Shown in pieces: positions 11,701-21,593 of a stretch of 64,000 nucleotides of DNA. Source of the DNA: Porodaedalea pini (taxonomy: Eukaryota > Basidiomycota > Agaricomycetes > Hymenochaetales > Hymenochaetaceae); the NCBI GenBank assembly GCA_002794775.1, contig NBAY01000009.1:744001-808000 (forward strand), given 5' to 3'. The position numbers were made by a program, and so were the translations under genes. The notes below the pieces were generated by a model. It made no database searches. It was not told the origin of the DNA and saw only the letters and a list, made by a program, of their open reading frames with translations. Position 1 is the stretch's first letter. The number at the start of each line of letters is the position of its first letter.

Positions 11701-12599
11701 TTAGAAAGGGAATCACTAAGGGAAAAAAGGAGGTCGTCCAGCACCTTGGGGGATTCTATCCCTGTCAACGAAAAGGAAAAGGAATGAGAGTCGCAAAACT
11801 CCCCAATAAATGAGGGTAAGTCGCAGAAGCGAATGGAACGGAGGGGGTGTTCTATGGGTGGAGCCAAAAGGTTGACATTAAAGGAAAACTGAATGGGGCG
11901 ATGGTCGGAAAGAATATCCAATGAGGGGTCAGATATAGTAACATGATCTAAAAGAAAGGGGGCGAAATCGTCAGAAGCGATAACGAGGTCGACAATGGTT
12001 TTAGCGCCAGAAGAACGATTGAAATATGTATGTTGGTTAGGGGGGTTACAGACGGATAGGCTGTTGTTGTTGATCCAGTCAACAAGAGCTTCTGATCGTG
12101 AAAAATAATCCGACTGATCGGTGAAGGACCAGATATCCGAGTGGCGATTGAAGTCCCCGGTTAAAATATTAGAAGGGGCATCTAATGAAGGAAAAGGGTT
12201 TTCAAACTCATGCAGAGACGGGGAACTATAAATGTTCCAAAATAAAAGTGGGGATAAGTCGTCCTGGGAAATCGAAATGACGGTGACATTAGGTGATGCA
12301 TTATTAGATGCGTATAACAAAACGCGATGGAGAATGCGAGGGTGCACTAGTGTGCAGCATCGCAGTTTGGAAGACGAAGAAGGGTAAAAAGCAGTGTAAG
12401 GAGTGGAGTTGCAAATGTAGAACAAGTGAGAACCCGACGACGAGGTTTTAGAGGGAATAATTGAAGATATCACGGGTATTTCCTGAAAGCAAATGATATT
12501 AGGTGCGGCGTGAGTAGAAGAAAAGGCGCGTAAAAGATAGTCAAAGGTAGGTTCTGAGTTCCGGATGTTTAGGGAAAAAACCGAAATTGTGTCAGTCAT
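8778..12599 (-). pseudogene. LINE A ORF2: endonuclease-reverse transcriptase-RNase H, four in-frame TGA
   Basis: ATG 12599 (MTDTISVFSLNIRNSE) opens a frame of 1274 codons that stays in one frame to the stop at 8778. It is broken only by TGA codons at 11550-11552, 11073-11075, 9438-9440 and 9132-9134. In order: an apurinic-type endonuclease (CFQEIP, GDFNRHS, SDHRP), a reverse transcriptase with DIQGFFDN, GVPQGSPLSPLIS and the catalytic YMDD, an RNase H (FTDGS, EEQEAL, SDSLN, GNPKADKLVKDA), and a C-terminal cysteine/histidine cluster (CLDPSCIKHDVRH). Each TGA falls where copy B has an arginine codon CGN, pointing to C-to-T change rather than random decay. No indels are present. Confidence 0.93.
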
Positions 12600-13131
12600 A
12601 AAGTTTTAAAAAGGAGAGCGATAGTTTCGGCGAGCTGGGCACTCGGATGACCTGGCGCTATGATTGCCCTGGCAGTTAATGCAAAGGGCAAAGTGATCGC
12701 AATGAAGGTTATTCGACGCTGTGCACGGAGCGCACTTGGCGACGTGGACAGCAGTACGGTGCAGTTCGGAACAGACCGCGCAGCGGGCAACTGATCGACA
12801 CTTAGAGGCAGAGTGTCCCAGGCGATGACAGTTATCGCATTGGTTAATAGTAGGGCGGGACTTCATCTCCTCAAGTCGGTGTATAACGCCGAAAACGGGA
12901 ACCAATCTGTTATTGTGCAGGAAAAAGTGGTCGAAGCAGAGGCGAGAGTCGTCTTTGAGGATGACCGATACGTTGCAATAATCGCGCTGGTTGAGGCATT
13001 CGATCGAGGACATGAATCGAGGTGGGAACATGAATTCCTGCCCTTCGAATTGCGGTAGAGAAGAAATCTCCTCGGTAAGGTCTTTTTCCGAGTAAATGAG
13101 GCCGGTGTCTTTATCGTAGACTGGGACTCCT

Positions 13132-13141
13132 CATCAGGAAA
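13132..13141. repeat. Left terminal inverted repeat
   Basis: CATCAGGAAA, the exact reverse complement of the element's other terminus at 15887-15896. The target dinucleotide CT precedes it. Confidence 0.85.
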
Positions 13142-13200
13142 ACAGCAAAAACCCATAGTTGGCTATAGTAGTATATAGTCATATAGTAGGATATAGCATG

Positions 13201-13357
13201 CCATAGTTATGTAAAGTTGCATAGTACATAGTGATAGAGTATTGTATAGTTTTATATAGCTCATAGCCTCTGATAGTCATGTAAAGTTGCATAGCGCATA
13301 GTGATAGATTACTATATAGTACATATAGTTTTATATAGCTCATAGCCTCTGATAGTC
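13201..13357. repeat. Left subterminal tandem repeat (two ~70-79 bp units)
   Basis: Two direct copies, 13209-13278 and 13279-13357, both run from ATGTAAAGTTGCATAG to CTCATAGCCTCTGATAGTC, and a third partial copy follows. The start (CCATAGTTATGTAAAG at 13201) is repeated in inverted form at the other end of the element. Such subterminal arrays are typical transposase-binding regions of cut-and-paste transposons. Confidence 0.75.
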
Positions 13358-14102
13358 ACATAAAGCTATATAGCATATAGTTATATAGTATCAATAGGCA
13401 TATATAACTGCAATAGTATTTTATAGTAAGTGTCTATAAGGACACTAAGTAATGAATCTTAACATGTATGAAAACCAACCTGAGATCACAACTGAATCAT
13501 GCCTTGCATGTATAATCTGTATCTATTAATCAGAGAAACATCTGCATAGAATAGTTACAGTTAGGAGATCGTTTTTGGCTGCTCCCAAGCCTGCATTATA
13601 TCACTCATTTGAAAATCAAATAATTAAAAAATGCAGCAGAGAGTATGAATAAATACTATATATTCATCACAATTCATGGCTCAGTAAACACAAATGAAAG
13701 TTCAGAAGGTAAGAAAGAAGATATCAAAACAAGCTAGACAGAAAAAGACATGTGGAATGAAAAACTGTACAACTAGTATAAGTGAACATGTGGAGATTGA
13801 GTATAGAGAAGCTAAGAATTTCAAGGAGTTGAAATAGATGGGTGATGGGTCCAGGGCAAATGATAAACAGTGAAACAATATTAATGGAAGAGAAAGAGGA
13901 ATATAGTTATAGTTCTCCTTCAAGTCAAAGTAAACATTGTGCTTTCCAGAGATGCTCTCCTTGTTGGTCTGGCATCCAATCTTGACACATTGGTTGTTAA
14001 GGAGGTAGGTGTGGTTCAGGATGAAGGAGCCACTGAGCAGGTGTAGGTAGGTACTACGAAATTGAGATGTGTGAAATTCACCTAAGTCCAAACTCCCACG
14101 CC
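13358..14102. other. Left interior of the TIR element, no recognised gene
   Basis: About 745 bp, AT-rich, between the left subterminal array and a central hairpin. A 137-codon open frame runs on the minus strand (14115-13702), starting inside the hairpin; its product is hydrophobic and low-complexity and I recognise no family. It may be chance or a second, unidentified captured fragment. Confidence 0.4.
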
Positions 14103-14136
14103 TCTGCTCGCACATGCGCGCACATGTGCGAGCAGA
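14103..14136. repeat. Central perfect hairpin, 14-bp arms with 6-nt loop
   Basis: Arms 14103-14116 (TCTGCTCGCACATG) and 14123-14136 (CATGTGCGAGCAGA) are perfectly complementary around the loop CGCGCA. The hairpin separates the non-coding left half of the element from the right half with the prolyl-tRNA synthetase fragment. Confidence 0.8.
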
Positions 14137-14202
14137 AGGTGTGGGAAATCAGTCACGTGTATGTTGGTTTTTGGCGCGTGCCATTGCCAACTTCAACTTC
14201 TA

Positions 14203-15372
14203 AACTTCACCACCGTCACAGTCGCCTCCCATTCTACCGTCTTCCTCTCTGGAATCGACATTGCTTCATACTTGCGTGCTCTCGAAACCGGGGAGACCAA
14301 GCTTTAGATCTTGTGGAACTCAAGACCGATGCTGCTGCGCCTGTGTCTGCAATTGCCGCCCCGGAAAAGGCAATGAAAAGCGAGGATCGGCGGCGCGGTG
14401 AAGATTGCTATTGGCGCGAAGAAAGAGATCGACTTTCCGGGTTGGACTACGAAGGTGTGCAGATTGTTCTATAATCCCTCACTTTGTGCTGACAAGTATT
14501 ATAGGCGCTGATCAAGGTCGATATGCTAGACTACTACAGTGTTAGTGGATGCTATATTCTTAAGCCCTGGTCATACAGCATCTGGGAAGCAATCCAAGGT
14601 ATTTAAAAAAACAGGCATCTGTATATCAGGTTCTTACTCGCCACAGAATGGTTCAGTGCGAGAAGTCAGGGAGATGGGTGTAGAGAATGCTTACTTCCCG
14701 ACATTCGTCTCTCAAAAGGTGATCGAGCGTGACAAGGACCACATTGAAGACTTTTCTCCGGCAGTGGTGTGGGTGACCAGGGCGTACGTGTTCGACTTTT
14801 TTGATTTCCGCTCGATGTTGACATGCGTCTTCAGAGGGAGCTCCGAGCTTGAGGAGCCCATAGCAATCCGTCCGATTACAAAAACGGCCATGTATCCCTA
14901 CCACGCCAAATGGATCAAGAGCTATCGCGATCTACCCCTCAAGCTCAACCAGTGGATCAGTGTTGTGCGCTGGGAGTTCAAGGGCCCCCAGCCGTTCCTC
15001 CGTACGTGCGAATTCCTATGGCAGGAAGGTCACACTGCGCGTCTCACGAAGGTGGCCGACACTGAAGTACGGGAAATTCTTGACTTATATCGTTGCGTGT
15101 ACGAGGAGCTGCTCACTGTACCCGTCATCCCCGGCGTCAAGTCCGAGAGGGAGAAGTTTGCCGGTGGTCTTCACACGACGACTGTGGAAGGCTTCACTCC
15201 GACGACCGGTCGTGGCATCCAAGCTGCGACGTCGCATTGCCTTGGCCAAGCTTCTTGCGGCCAGAGATGTTCAACATGTGGTCGAAGACCTGGACGATCC
15301 ACAGGGTACGGGTCTGAACGGTGGCAAATTATTCATGTGGCAGAGGTCATGGACAAGTCAGGGAGATGAGTA
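14203..15372 (+). pseudogene. Captured prolyl-tRNA synthetase fragment (intron-bearing, decayed)
   Basis: Spliced conceptually, this reads as a cytosolic-type class II prolyl-tRNA synthetase: KIAIGAKKEIDFPGW, then [58 protein letters not shown], the motif-2 region [51 protein letters not shown] and SHCLGQ. Introns remain (for example 14455-14504 and about 14798-14832), so genomic DNA was captured, not a cDNA. Frameshifts occur near 14310, 14655 and 15240. Conserved residues are altered (LRTREF to LRTCEF; RPTSET to RPITKT). The C-terminal anticodon-binding region is missing. It cannot encode a functional enzyme. The first ~150 bp resemble the N-terminal appended domain, less certainly. Confidence 0.85.
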
Positions 15373-15429
15373 GGCAGTTGGAAGTGCTATACCACTAGGG
15401 TAGTAGATATCCAATGTATTTTGCATACA

Positions 15430-15886
15430 ATAATATATAAATTTTGCAATCTGCCCGCTATCTAAACAAATGTGTAAGGTCATGAGCTACCCTAGGAGGT
15501 GTTACTACCTGCTGCTAGTGCAGCTTTAAGCAACTATGTGCCGCTTTACTACTACAGAGCTACAGCCTTTTACCAGCTATTACCAGCTATAGAATGCTAC
15601 TGGACACTATACTACTATGGACTATGAAGCTATTCCCAGCTACAGAACACTACTGAACACTATACTGCTATGGAATATGAAGCTATACTCTACTATACAT
15701 TACTATATAGATATGAAAATATGCACTATGGGGAGCTATACAGAGCTCTGAACTATATGTTGCTTTACAGAGCTGCATAGTGGGGGGGTAATCATAGAGT
15801 ACTATGGAGCTTTACAGAACTATGGTCACTATATAGCAGTGTATAGCAGTGTAAAGAGCTGTAAAGATCTGTAAAGATACTTCCAC
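15430..15886. repeat. Right subterminal repeat region
   Basis: AT-rich array of CTAT/ATAG words. Two direct ~32-bp copies (about 15602-15633 and 15655-15686) share ACACTATACT.CTATGGA.TATGAAGCTAT. The stretch 15799-15825, reverse-complemented, matches the left-end block at 13201-13226. Confidence 0.7.
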
Positions 15887-15896
15887 TTTCCTGATG
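15887..15896. repeat. Right terminal inverted repeat
   Basis: TTTCCTGATG, the reverse complement of the left end at 13132-13141, followed by the target dinucleotide CT. Confidence 0.85.
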
Positions 15897-17676
15897 CTGG
15901 AATAACCATTTTGAACTGAGGCGAAGGAGTGAACACCTTAGCTCCCGAAATGTTAATAATGCGGTTTAGCTGGGAAACGAGCGAACTATGCTGCGCATCA
16001 AAATTGGAACGAATGTTAGTGAAAGCGATTAGCAGGTTACTGTTGGACGTGTATTCGACGTTCAGGATGACCAAATGTTTAAAGAGCGGGTTGCCCTTAA
16101 GGCCCGCGCGAACAGCATTTTTAACAGATAAGGGGGACGGGCAAACAGCGAGGTCTCCCGGGAGCGAAAAGAAAATTTGGCGGACGTTGCAAACACGAGT
16201 ATTGACCGATCCGTTAGATCAGTTGATAGGGATTGTAGAAATTTCCCCTTGGGGGTTCTGTTCAGTTACTCGTACTACCTTGGTTGGGGTAGTCTTAGGT
16301 TTCTTCTGAGCCGCTTTAGCGTAAGAAACTGTGGTGAACCCCTCCTGATCGGTGCCAACCAATGTGATAGGGGGGTAATGAATTTTGGTTTGTGAACCTC
16401 GAGGAGCGTTGTGTTCCGAGTGGGCGTAACCATCAGGCACTATGATGATACCTTCCGTAGTCATGCGGTAGCTGGAACCTGGGATGCGAGTTTTGGCGAT
16501 GGCGGCGGCGTATTCAGTTTTACCATTTTTCGGGGTCGGAACGCATTGTTTTGTGATAGGAGCGGGGGGAGGGAATCGGGGGTCATGAGCAAAGCGAGCC
16601 CCAATGGGGTCCGGTAGGATTTTCTGCTGTTTATTCATATTGACTTTAGTTGAAGAAGACAAATGAGGAATAGGAACGGAGACATCTGAAAGCTGTTTTT
16701 CGATAGTGTTAGTTTTTTCGGAAATGGAAGATACAACTGCTGAAAGATGCTGAATGGACCTAGACATTGCGTGCATGGTATCTGTGATTTCTTGGTCACA
16801 AATGGTCTGACTGTTAGTATAAATATTCTCAAACACATGTTTAAAAGAAGGGGAGTGGATACGAAAAGTGGAATGGAAGGCTTCGAGACTTTCGTTGGCT
16901 GAGTTAGATAAGCTGGTTTCATCGTCCAAGCTGTTTGATTTGTTTATCCAGGATACCAGGTTGGATCCGATATTAGCAAGAATGGAACCAGCGCGAACCG
17001 GGTCGTCGAACCAGGGCTTGTCAGATGACCATGTCGGTTGGGAAATGAGCGTGTTGATGGTGCTGACGGTTTCTTTGGTAAGATTGGCAAAGGAAAGGTT
17101 GACCTTCTCGGCGATAGCCGGATCAATCATTTCATCGATATCCTCCATAACATTGTCGACTTGAGGGGCCTGACTGGGATGCTCGTCCGGGATGTACAAA
17201 TCATCGTCCATAACATCGTCGTCGATACGGGCGGGGGGCGGGATAGACCTATGTTCTTCTTCTGAGTTCGAACGCTTAAGAGTGTTCTGCGATTCGATAT
17301 CGGGAGTCGGGGGGAGATCCCCTTGTTTACGAAGTTTGGCGGCATGTTCATCCGCCTCGACGTCGGGAGACCATTGAGCGCGATTCGCTTGGACTGTAGC
17401 GCATACGTTGTCATTGTGGTTGTAGGTCTTGTCGCGACCACAAGTGACACATAACTTGGCGGTCCCGCTAACACACTGGCGACTGTGATAGGGGAGATCC
17501 TGTTTACACTCCTCACACTTGGTGGGGTCCTTGGGATTGACAAGGGAACGATAAGACTTTGTCTTGTTGAGAGAAGCTTTTGCCCTGGTCAACATCTTGT
17601 TGTCCATTGCGGAGAGAGACGAAATAACAGAGAGATGAACGATTTTCCCACGATGGATGATGATGGTAGGAAGAAA

Positions 17677-17687
17677 GTGATCGCATA
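17677..17687. repeat. Target-site duplication of LINE A, 5'-side copy
   Basis: GTGATCGCATA, identical to 8618-8628. It directly abuts the LINE 5' leader. Confidence 0.93.
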
Positions 17688-17884
17688 GAGCGCAGCTACG
17701 CAGCAGTGCTGGTCAGACACCGACAGTCCGAGTCTCCCAGGCGTGACTTTGCTTTTGGCACTTGCTTATACACTGTGACGCTAGACTTGTCAAAGTTGCA
17801 ATTCTGTTTGTATCCTTAAAAACTTTTACGGAGATATTGTCTGCTTCCGTCATCGCTTCACTGGTCTGAGGTCCGTAACTCGCA

Positions 17885-19048
17885 ATGTACAATTCACCAG
17901 CCTCAGCTTCCCAGTTCTCCAACAATCCCTTCATTGATGACCCCACAAACTCGTCGGGCCGTTTCCCAGACATCGGAACTCTTGAGCGGTCGAGCAGTGG
18001 GTTCGCATCTCCTGCTCCCTCAGGCTTCAGTTACCCCGCAAGCAACTTAGGTACAGGGTATGGACAGCAGACTGGTTATGGATTGTCGCCGCAGCCCCAA
18101 CAATACCCGCAGCAACCTCAGATACAACAGCAGCAGTCGTATGGTAGCTGGCAACAGCAACAGGGACCGTCGACTCCATATGGTGGCTACGGAACGCCAT
18201 CGGGCTTTGGATCGGGACCGATGAGCCCCCAGATGACGGGGATGCCGTATCAGGGCGCGTACGGGGGTGGGATGGCTCAGCAGTATCCGCAGGCGCAACA
18301 ATACTCTTCGCCACAGTACAGCGGCGCCAATTACCCAGGGTTTGGAGGACAGCAAGGCTATGGAGGTCAGGCACAACCTCCGCCGAGTGTAGCAGAATTT
18401 GACCCTCTGAGGCCCCAGGTAAGTCTTTACTGGTGAAATGTTGTTCAAGGCTTTCCCTGATCGGAACGAAATACCTGTAGTCGCAAGCAGCTTCGTCCTC
18501 GTACACTGGCTCCGCAAACGGGAACGCGTCTTCCAATCCCGGCCTCGGACCTTCCGGGCAAACGCACCCGAGGGTGTACATTCGCACGCACAAACAAGAG
18601 CTTGAGATATGGGATAGCGTGAGCTGGAAGCAGGCGCTGAACGCCTTCGACTCCTTGCGCATCGCTTGGGAATCGCACAAGAACCAAATTGGGATGCGTC
18701 TGCAGCAAGGTGGGTATTATTTGGGTCCTGCAGAGGGGCAGAGGTTGCAAGGCGTGCGTATTTTGATCAATTCATATGGCGCATTTTAAAGTTCATGTCT
18801 TTGCATACAGCTCCAGAGGGAGGCTGATCACAACATCGGTAAGCTCCCGGCCTCAGCATCGGCATATGTGGGATGAAAACTAACGCTGGCTTTATTGTCT
18901 AGACACTATAACGGCTTCGTCAGTACAGATGCAAGAGGTACTCGCGGGCTATCGCCAGTCGGCTGATCTCGCGAGCAAGAACCGCGTACGCGAGTCACTC
19001 AACGCCGCACTGGTTGGCCTCCCAGACTGGCCCCCGCAAAACTGGTAG
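17885..19048 (+). CDS. Q/G/P-rich NPF-motif protein, unknown function
   Basis: Four exons: 17885-18418, 18481-18753, 18811-18838 and 18903-19048, giving 326 residues. The first ~180 residues are low-complexity (QPQQYPQQPQIQQQQ, GYG and PYGG repeats) and begin with NNPFIDDPT, an NPF tripeptide of the kind bound by EH-domain endocytic proteins. The remainder is ordered-looking: VYIRTHKQELEIWDSVSWKQ, then a helical segment ending in NRVRESLNAALVGLPDWPPQNW. I do not recognise a named family. A vesicle-traffic or RNA-granule role would fit the composition but is a guess. LINE A sits 197 bp upstream and has separated this gene from the E-box it probably shared with ERG25. Confidence 0.75.
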
Positions 19049-19906
19049 CGCATCGCTTCCTCCACTCATCGCCGCGTTCCTCTTCCCATCAAATTCTTTG
19101 TGCTCAAATATTCATGCTGTTGTACGCCAAGGACCTCGAGTCCATCCACGTTGTCCTTTATTATATACGATATACACTCACAGACTCTAGGGCTTTATTT
19201 GTTGTACTCATTACAGGAACACGAAGAATCAGAACAACGCATTTGCTCTTGATGAGTTCCGTTTAGACATAGATGTCAGCCCCGCCTTCGGAGTTAATTG
19301 CAAGTAGTACACAAAGTTCCTCCGTGGACACAAGGACAATGGAAAGGTAACTCGGTAGTCGATGCACATCAAACCCTTAAGCAGTTTGGTTATCAAGAGG
19401 ACGATGATTTTAGCGTTTTCGTCAAGATACGACACTTCTGCGGTCTAAGCGTTTCATCGTTGGAATGGCGCTGTTATGCTGGTGCGACGCGTCCCCCGAT
19501 GCACGTGCTAACCTCTCAGGAGTGGCAGCTCTTTCTCCCTACGGGTTTCACACGGAATACACATATTTCCCTCTGTGCCTGGGTATGTTTGGGTTTGAAT
19601 CTGAGATAGCCATTCACTAGTCTTGACCGCGAGAATACTGGGGCGTCCTTACTGGATTCAGGAAGCACCAGTCACAGTGGCAGGGCTTGCCGCTGCGATG
19701 CGTCTCTCTCCGGCATATCATTTTCAAACATACAAGAAGGAACGAGTCAATGACTTGCTTGCTTATGCATTATGATGTATGATGGGCGACTCATTCCTTC
19801 GGTACTGGTATTATTTGGATTTTTGCTTGCTGCTATAAAACCTGAACGTAACGAGACTAAGTGCTCTGATTCTGCCAATTCTTTTCCGTAAAGCGACTAT
19901 CTTAGC
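19049..19906. other. Intergenic, no gene seen
   Basis: About 860 bp. A 103-codon plus-strand frame at 19298-19609 has no recognisable similarity and no gene-like context, so I leave it out. The rest is plausible 3' UTR and promoter sequence. Confidence 0.5.
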
Positions 19907-21222
19907 ATGGCTTCAAACAAGATCTCTACTCAGCAACTTGGCCGTGGTGGGCCCCATGTGAGCGCTATAGAGCTCGGTACGATGGGTAAATCGTTATCAG
20001 CTATAGGATTCCAACCTCCTACTTCATGTTGACGCCGAAATAGGTTTTGCTACATGGTATGGAAGGACCGAGGCTGCGTACAAAGCTCTGACCTACTCCG
20101 CGGATCGTGGCATGACCTTCTGGGATACGGCTGATATCTACGGTGACTGTGTGTTCATTCCAAATATCAAATATTTGTCAGAAACTCTATGAGCTAAGAC
20201 TGGCTTCTCCTTCAGCCGAAGGGGTCCTAGGCAAGTGGTTCAAGGAGACAGGCCGGCGTGCCGACATCTTCCTCGCCACGAAGTTTGGTGGAAACGATCC
20301 CGGTACGCCAATGAGAGGTCTCACCCCCATTTCCACGCCTTCCCACATAAAGCGAGCGCCTGCTCGTTCTTTCGCGCGTCTGGACACATCCTACATTGAC
20401 CTTTATATTTAACACCGCGTCGATCCGAAGGTGTCCATCGAAGTCGTTCTGGAGGTGCTGCGCGGACAGCTCGAGGACGGCACGATTCGCTGGCTCGACC
20501 TGGGTGAATGCAGCGCAGCGGTACTCCGGCGTGCGCGTGCGGTGCCCGGCATTGGTAGGCGTGTAGTAGTGGCGTGCCAGATGGAGTTCAGTACTAGTCC
20601 CTTCGAGCTCGGCATGAGAAGAGCGGCTTTGTAAAGGCGGTAGAAGAGGAGGGCGACGCGGTCGTTGCATATATGTAGCCCGCTTGAACGCGGGATGATT
20701 AGTGGGCAGTTCATATCGCTTATTACTTCTGAGCTCCAATTATGACCTTTTGCTGATTTGACTATTGTATTTTTTTTAGATATCGCTCACCTGCAGACTT
20801 CGACGACGACGATTTCTGGTTGATCTTGCCACGCTTTTCCGAGGCGAACTTCGCGAGGAATGTCGAGCTGGTAGACAAGTTCAAGCTCGTCGTGGATAAG
20901 TATTCTGCTACACCGAGCCAAATTGCCCTGGCTTGTATTCTTGCAGAGTACCTTAACTGTATGCCGTCTTACTATCACATCTATTCATCCTTAGCTTGTA
21001 CTCAATAACTTGACTATTTCGTCAGTTGAACCGATTCCCGGAGGCCCCTCGTCAGCACGTGTCGAAGAGAATGCGCACGCCGCTGAACTTGTGCTTGAGC
21101 CAGAGGACGTCAGAGCGATTTGCGCTCCTCTTAAAGCCGCAGATGTGCATGGTGAATGCCTCCCGAAGGAATACATGCACACCAATGATTACATCGCCTT
21201 TGAGGAGTGGAAGGGCGAATGA
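19907..21222 (+). pseudogene. Aldo-keto reductase pseudogene 1 (AKR13/YakC-like)
   Basis: It starts MASNKISTQQLGRGGPHVSAIELG at 19907 and shows the aldo-keto reductase landmarks DTADIYG (Asp and Tyr of the active site), ATKFGG (Lys), SYIDLY followed by HRVDP, and the C-terminal VEPIPGGPSSARVEENAHAAEL. The frame is broken: TAA at 20410-20412 replaces the Gln codon expected in DLYYQHRVDP, and after FELGM near 20615 the frame shifts, destroying the central barrel segment. Introns typical of the locus remain, so this is a genomic duplicate, not a retrocopy. The mirror-image paralogue follows at 21594-22885 on the other strand. Confidence 0.85.
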
Positions 21223-21593
21223 AATGCGGACATGAAGAGACATATATTTTGAATACTTGTTATTTCCTTCCGATACACGACGGTGTAACTAGTAAAAGTT
21301 TGGGATGCAGTCGGCGTATGGTGCAGTATGTCGATCGCATCATTTTATAAATATTGAAAACGATCTGGCTATAGTGATTGCATTTCTCGTAATTTGTGGC
21401 AAGTTGGTAAAAAAGCTACTGGCGAGCGGTGACGGACACTTGGAATAATGGAATTCTCCAGGTCGACGAGTGTCTAACTACTACATTTTCTGCTCTTGAC
21501 CTTTACTACATGATCTTGTCAAGGGTAAAAAGACAGTTCTTTTGTATTGAAAGTATTGCCAGTATACTCAGCTTCTTCTCGCGCTTCACTGAA

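Larger units (their letters stand above)
13132..15896. mobile_element. Non-autonomous TIR DNA transposon carrying a captured gene fragment
   Basis: A 2765-bp insertion inside ORF1 of LINE A. Its ends are 10-bp inverted repeats, CATCAGGAAA at 13132-13141 and its reverse complement at 15887-15896, flanked by the dinucleotide CT (13130-13131 and 15897-15898). Removing the element and one CT restores the LINE reading frame and matches copy B, so the boundaries are firm. Internal to the ends are AT-rich subterminal arrays of ATAG/CTAT words. A 26-27 bp block at 13201-13226 recurs inverted at 15799-15825. There is no transposase. Duplications of 2 bp are known in the CACTA/Mirage (CMC) superfamily, but this assignment is tentative. 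The interior holds a prolyl-tRNA synthetase fragment. Confidence 0.85.
12606..17607 (-). pseudogene. LINE A ORF1 (gag-like), interrupted by TIR element and one TGA
   Basis: It starts at ATG 17607 (MDNKMLTRAKASLNKTK) and reads to 15897 with one in-frame TGA at 16219-16221. It is then broken by the element at 13132-15896 and resumes to TAA at 12606-12608. Subtracting 2767 bp (element plus one CT) leaves 2235 nt in one frame, exactly the length of ORF1 in copy B, and restores FKMVIPGVPV across the junction. The N terminus has a Cys/His-rich module (CEEC...HSRQC...LCVTCGRDK). The C terminus has zinc knuckles (CDNCHRLGHSASKC, then CINCQGNHSARSSEC). Compared with copy B several arginines became C, H or Q (VRNVRR to VCNVRQ; AVRPS to AVCPS). 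Confidence 0.93.
8629..17676 (-). mobile_element. Full-length Tad-like LINE, copy A (split by a TIR element)
   Basis: A non-LTR retrotransposon read on the minus strand, bounded by perfect 11-bp duplications. Without the insertion at 13132-15896 and one CT duplication it is 6281 bp, against 6305 bp for copy B at 45854-52158. The two copies match from the 5' leader (TTTCTTCCTACC against TTCTTGACCTCCTAC) to a shared 3' tail ending in ATTATAAA, with no long poly-A. Order: 5' leader, ORF1 (gag-like, zinc knuckles), a 6-nt spacer, ORF2 (endonuclease, reverse transcriptase, RNase H). The EN-RT-RNase H order and fungal host suggest the Tad1 clade. That placement is from domain order only. Both ORFs are inactivated by TGA stops, so the copy is not autonomous. 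Confidence 0.95.

Noticed and set aside
12606..13031. Stand-alone zinc-knuckle host gene
   Set aside because: It is the C-terminal end of LINE A ORF1, as the collinear copy B shows.
13702..14115. 137-codon minus-strand frame inside the TIR element as a transposase
   Set aside because: Too short, low-complexity and hydrophobic, with no DDE-type pattern.
14203..15372. A functional prolyl-tRNA synthetase gene
   Set aside because: Frameshifts, altered motif residues and a missing C-terminal domain show it is a captured, decayed fragment.
13131..15900. Helitron reading of the insertion (5' TC ... 3' CTGG)
   Set aside because: The ends also fit TC and CTRR, and Helitrons capture genes, but removing TC...CTGG would delete four LINE bases and break the frame. 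The TIR plus CT-duplication model restores it exactly, and inverted subterminal repeats are present.
19298..19609. 103-codon frame after the NPF gene
   Set aside because: No recognisable motif, no introns typical of this genome, and it lies in probable UTR or promoter sequence.
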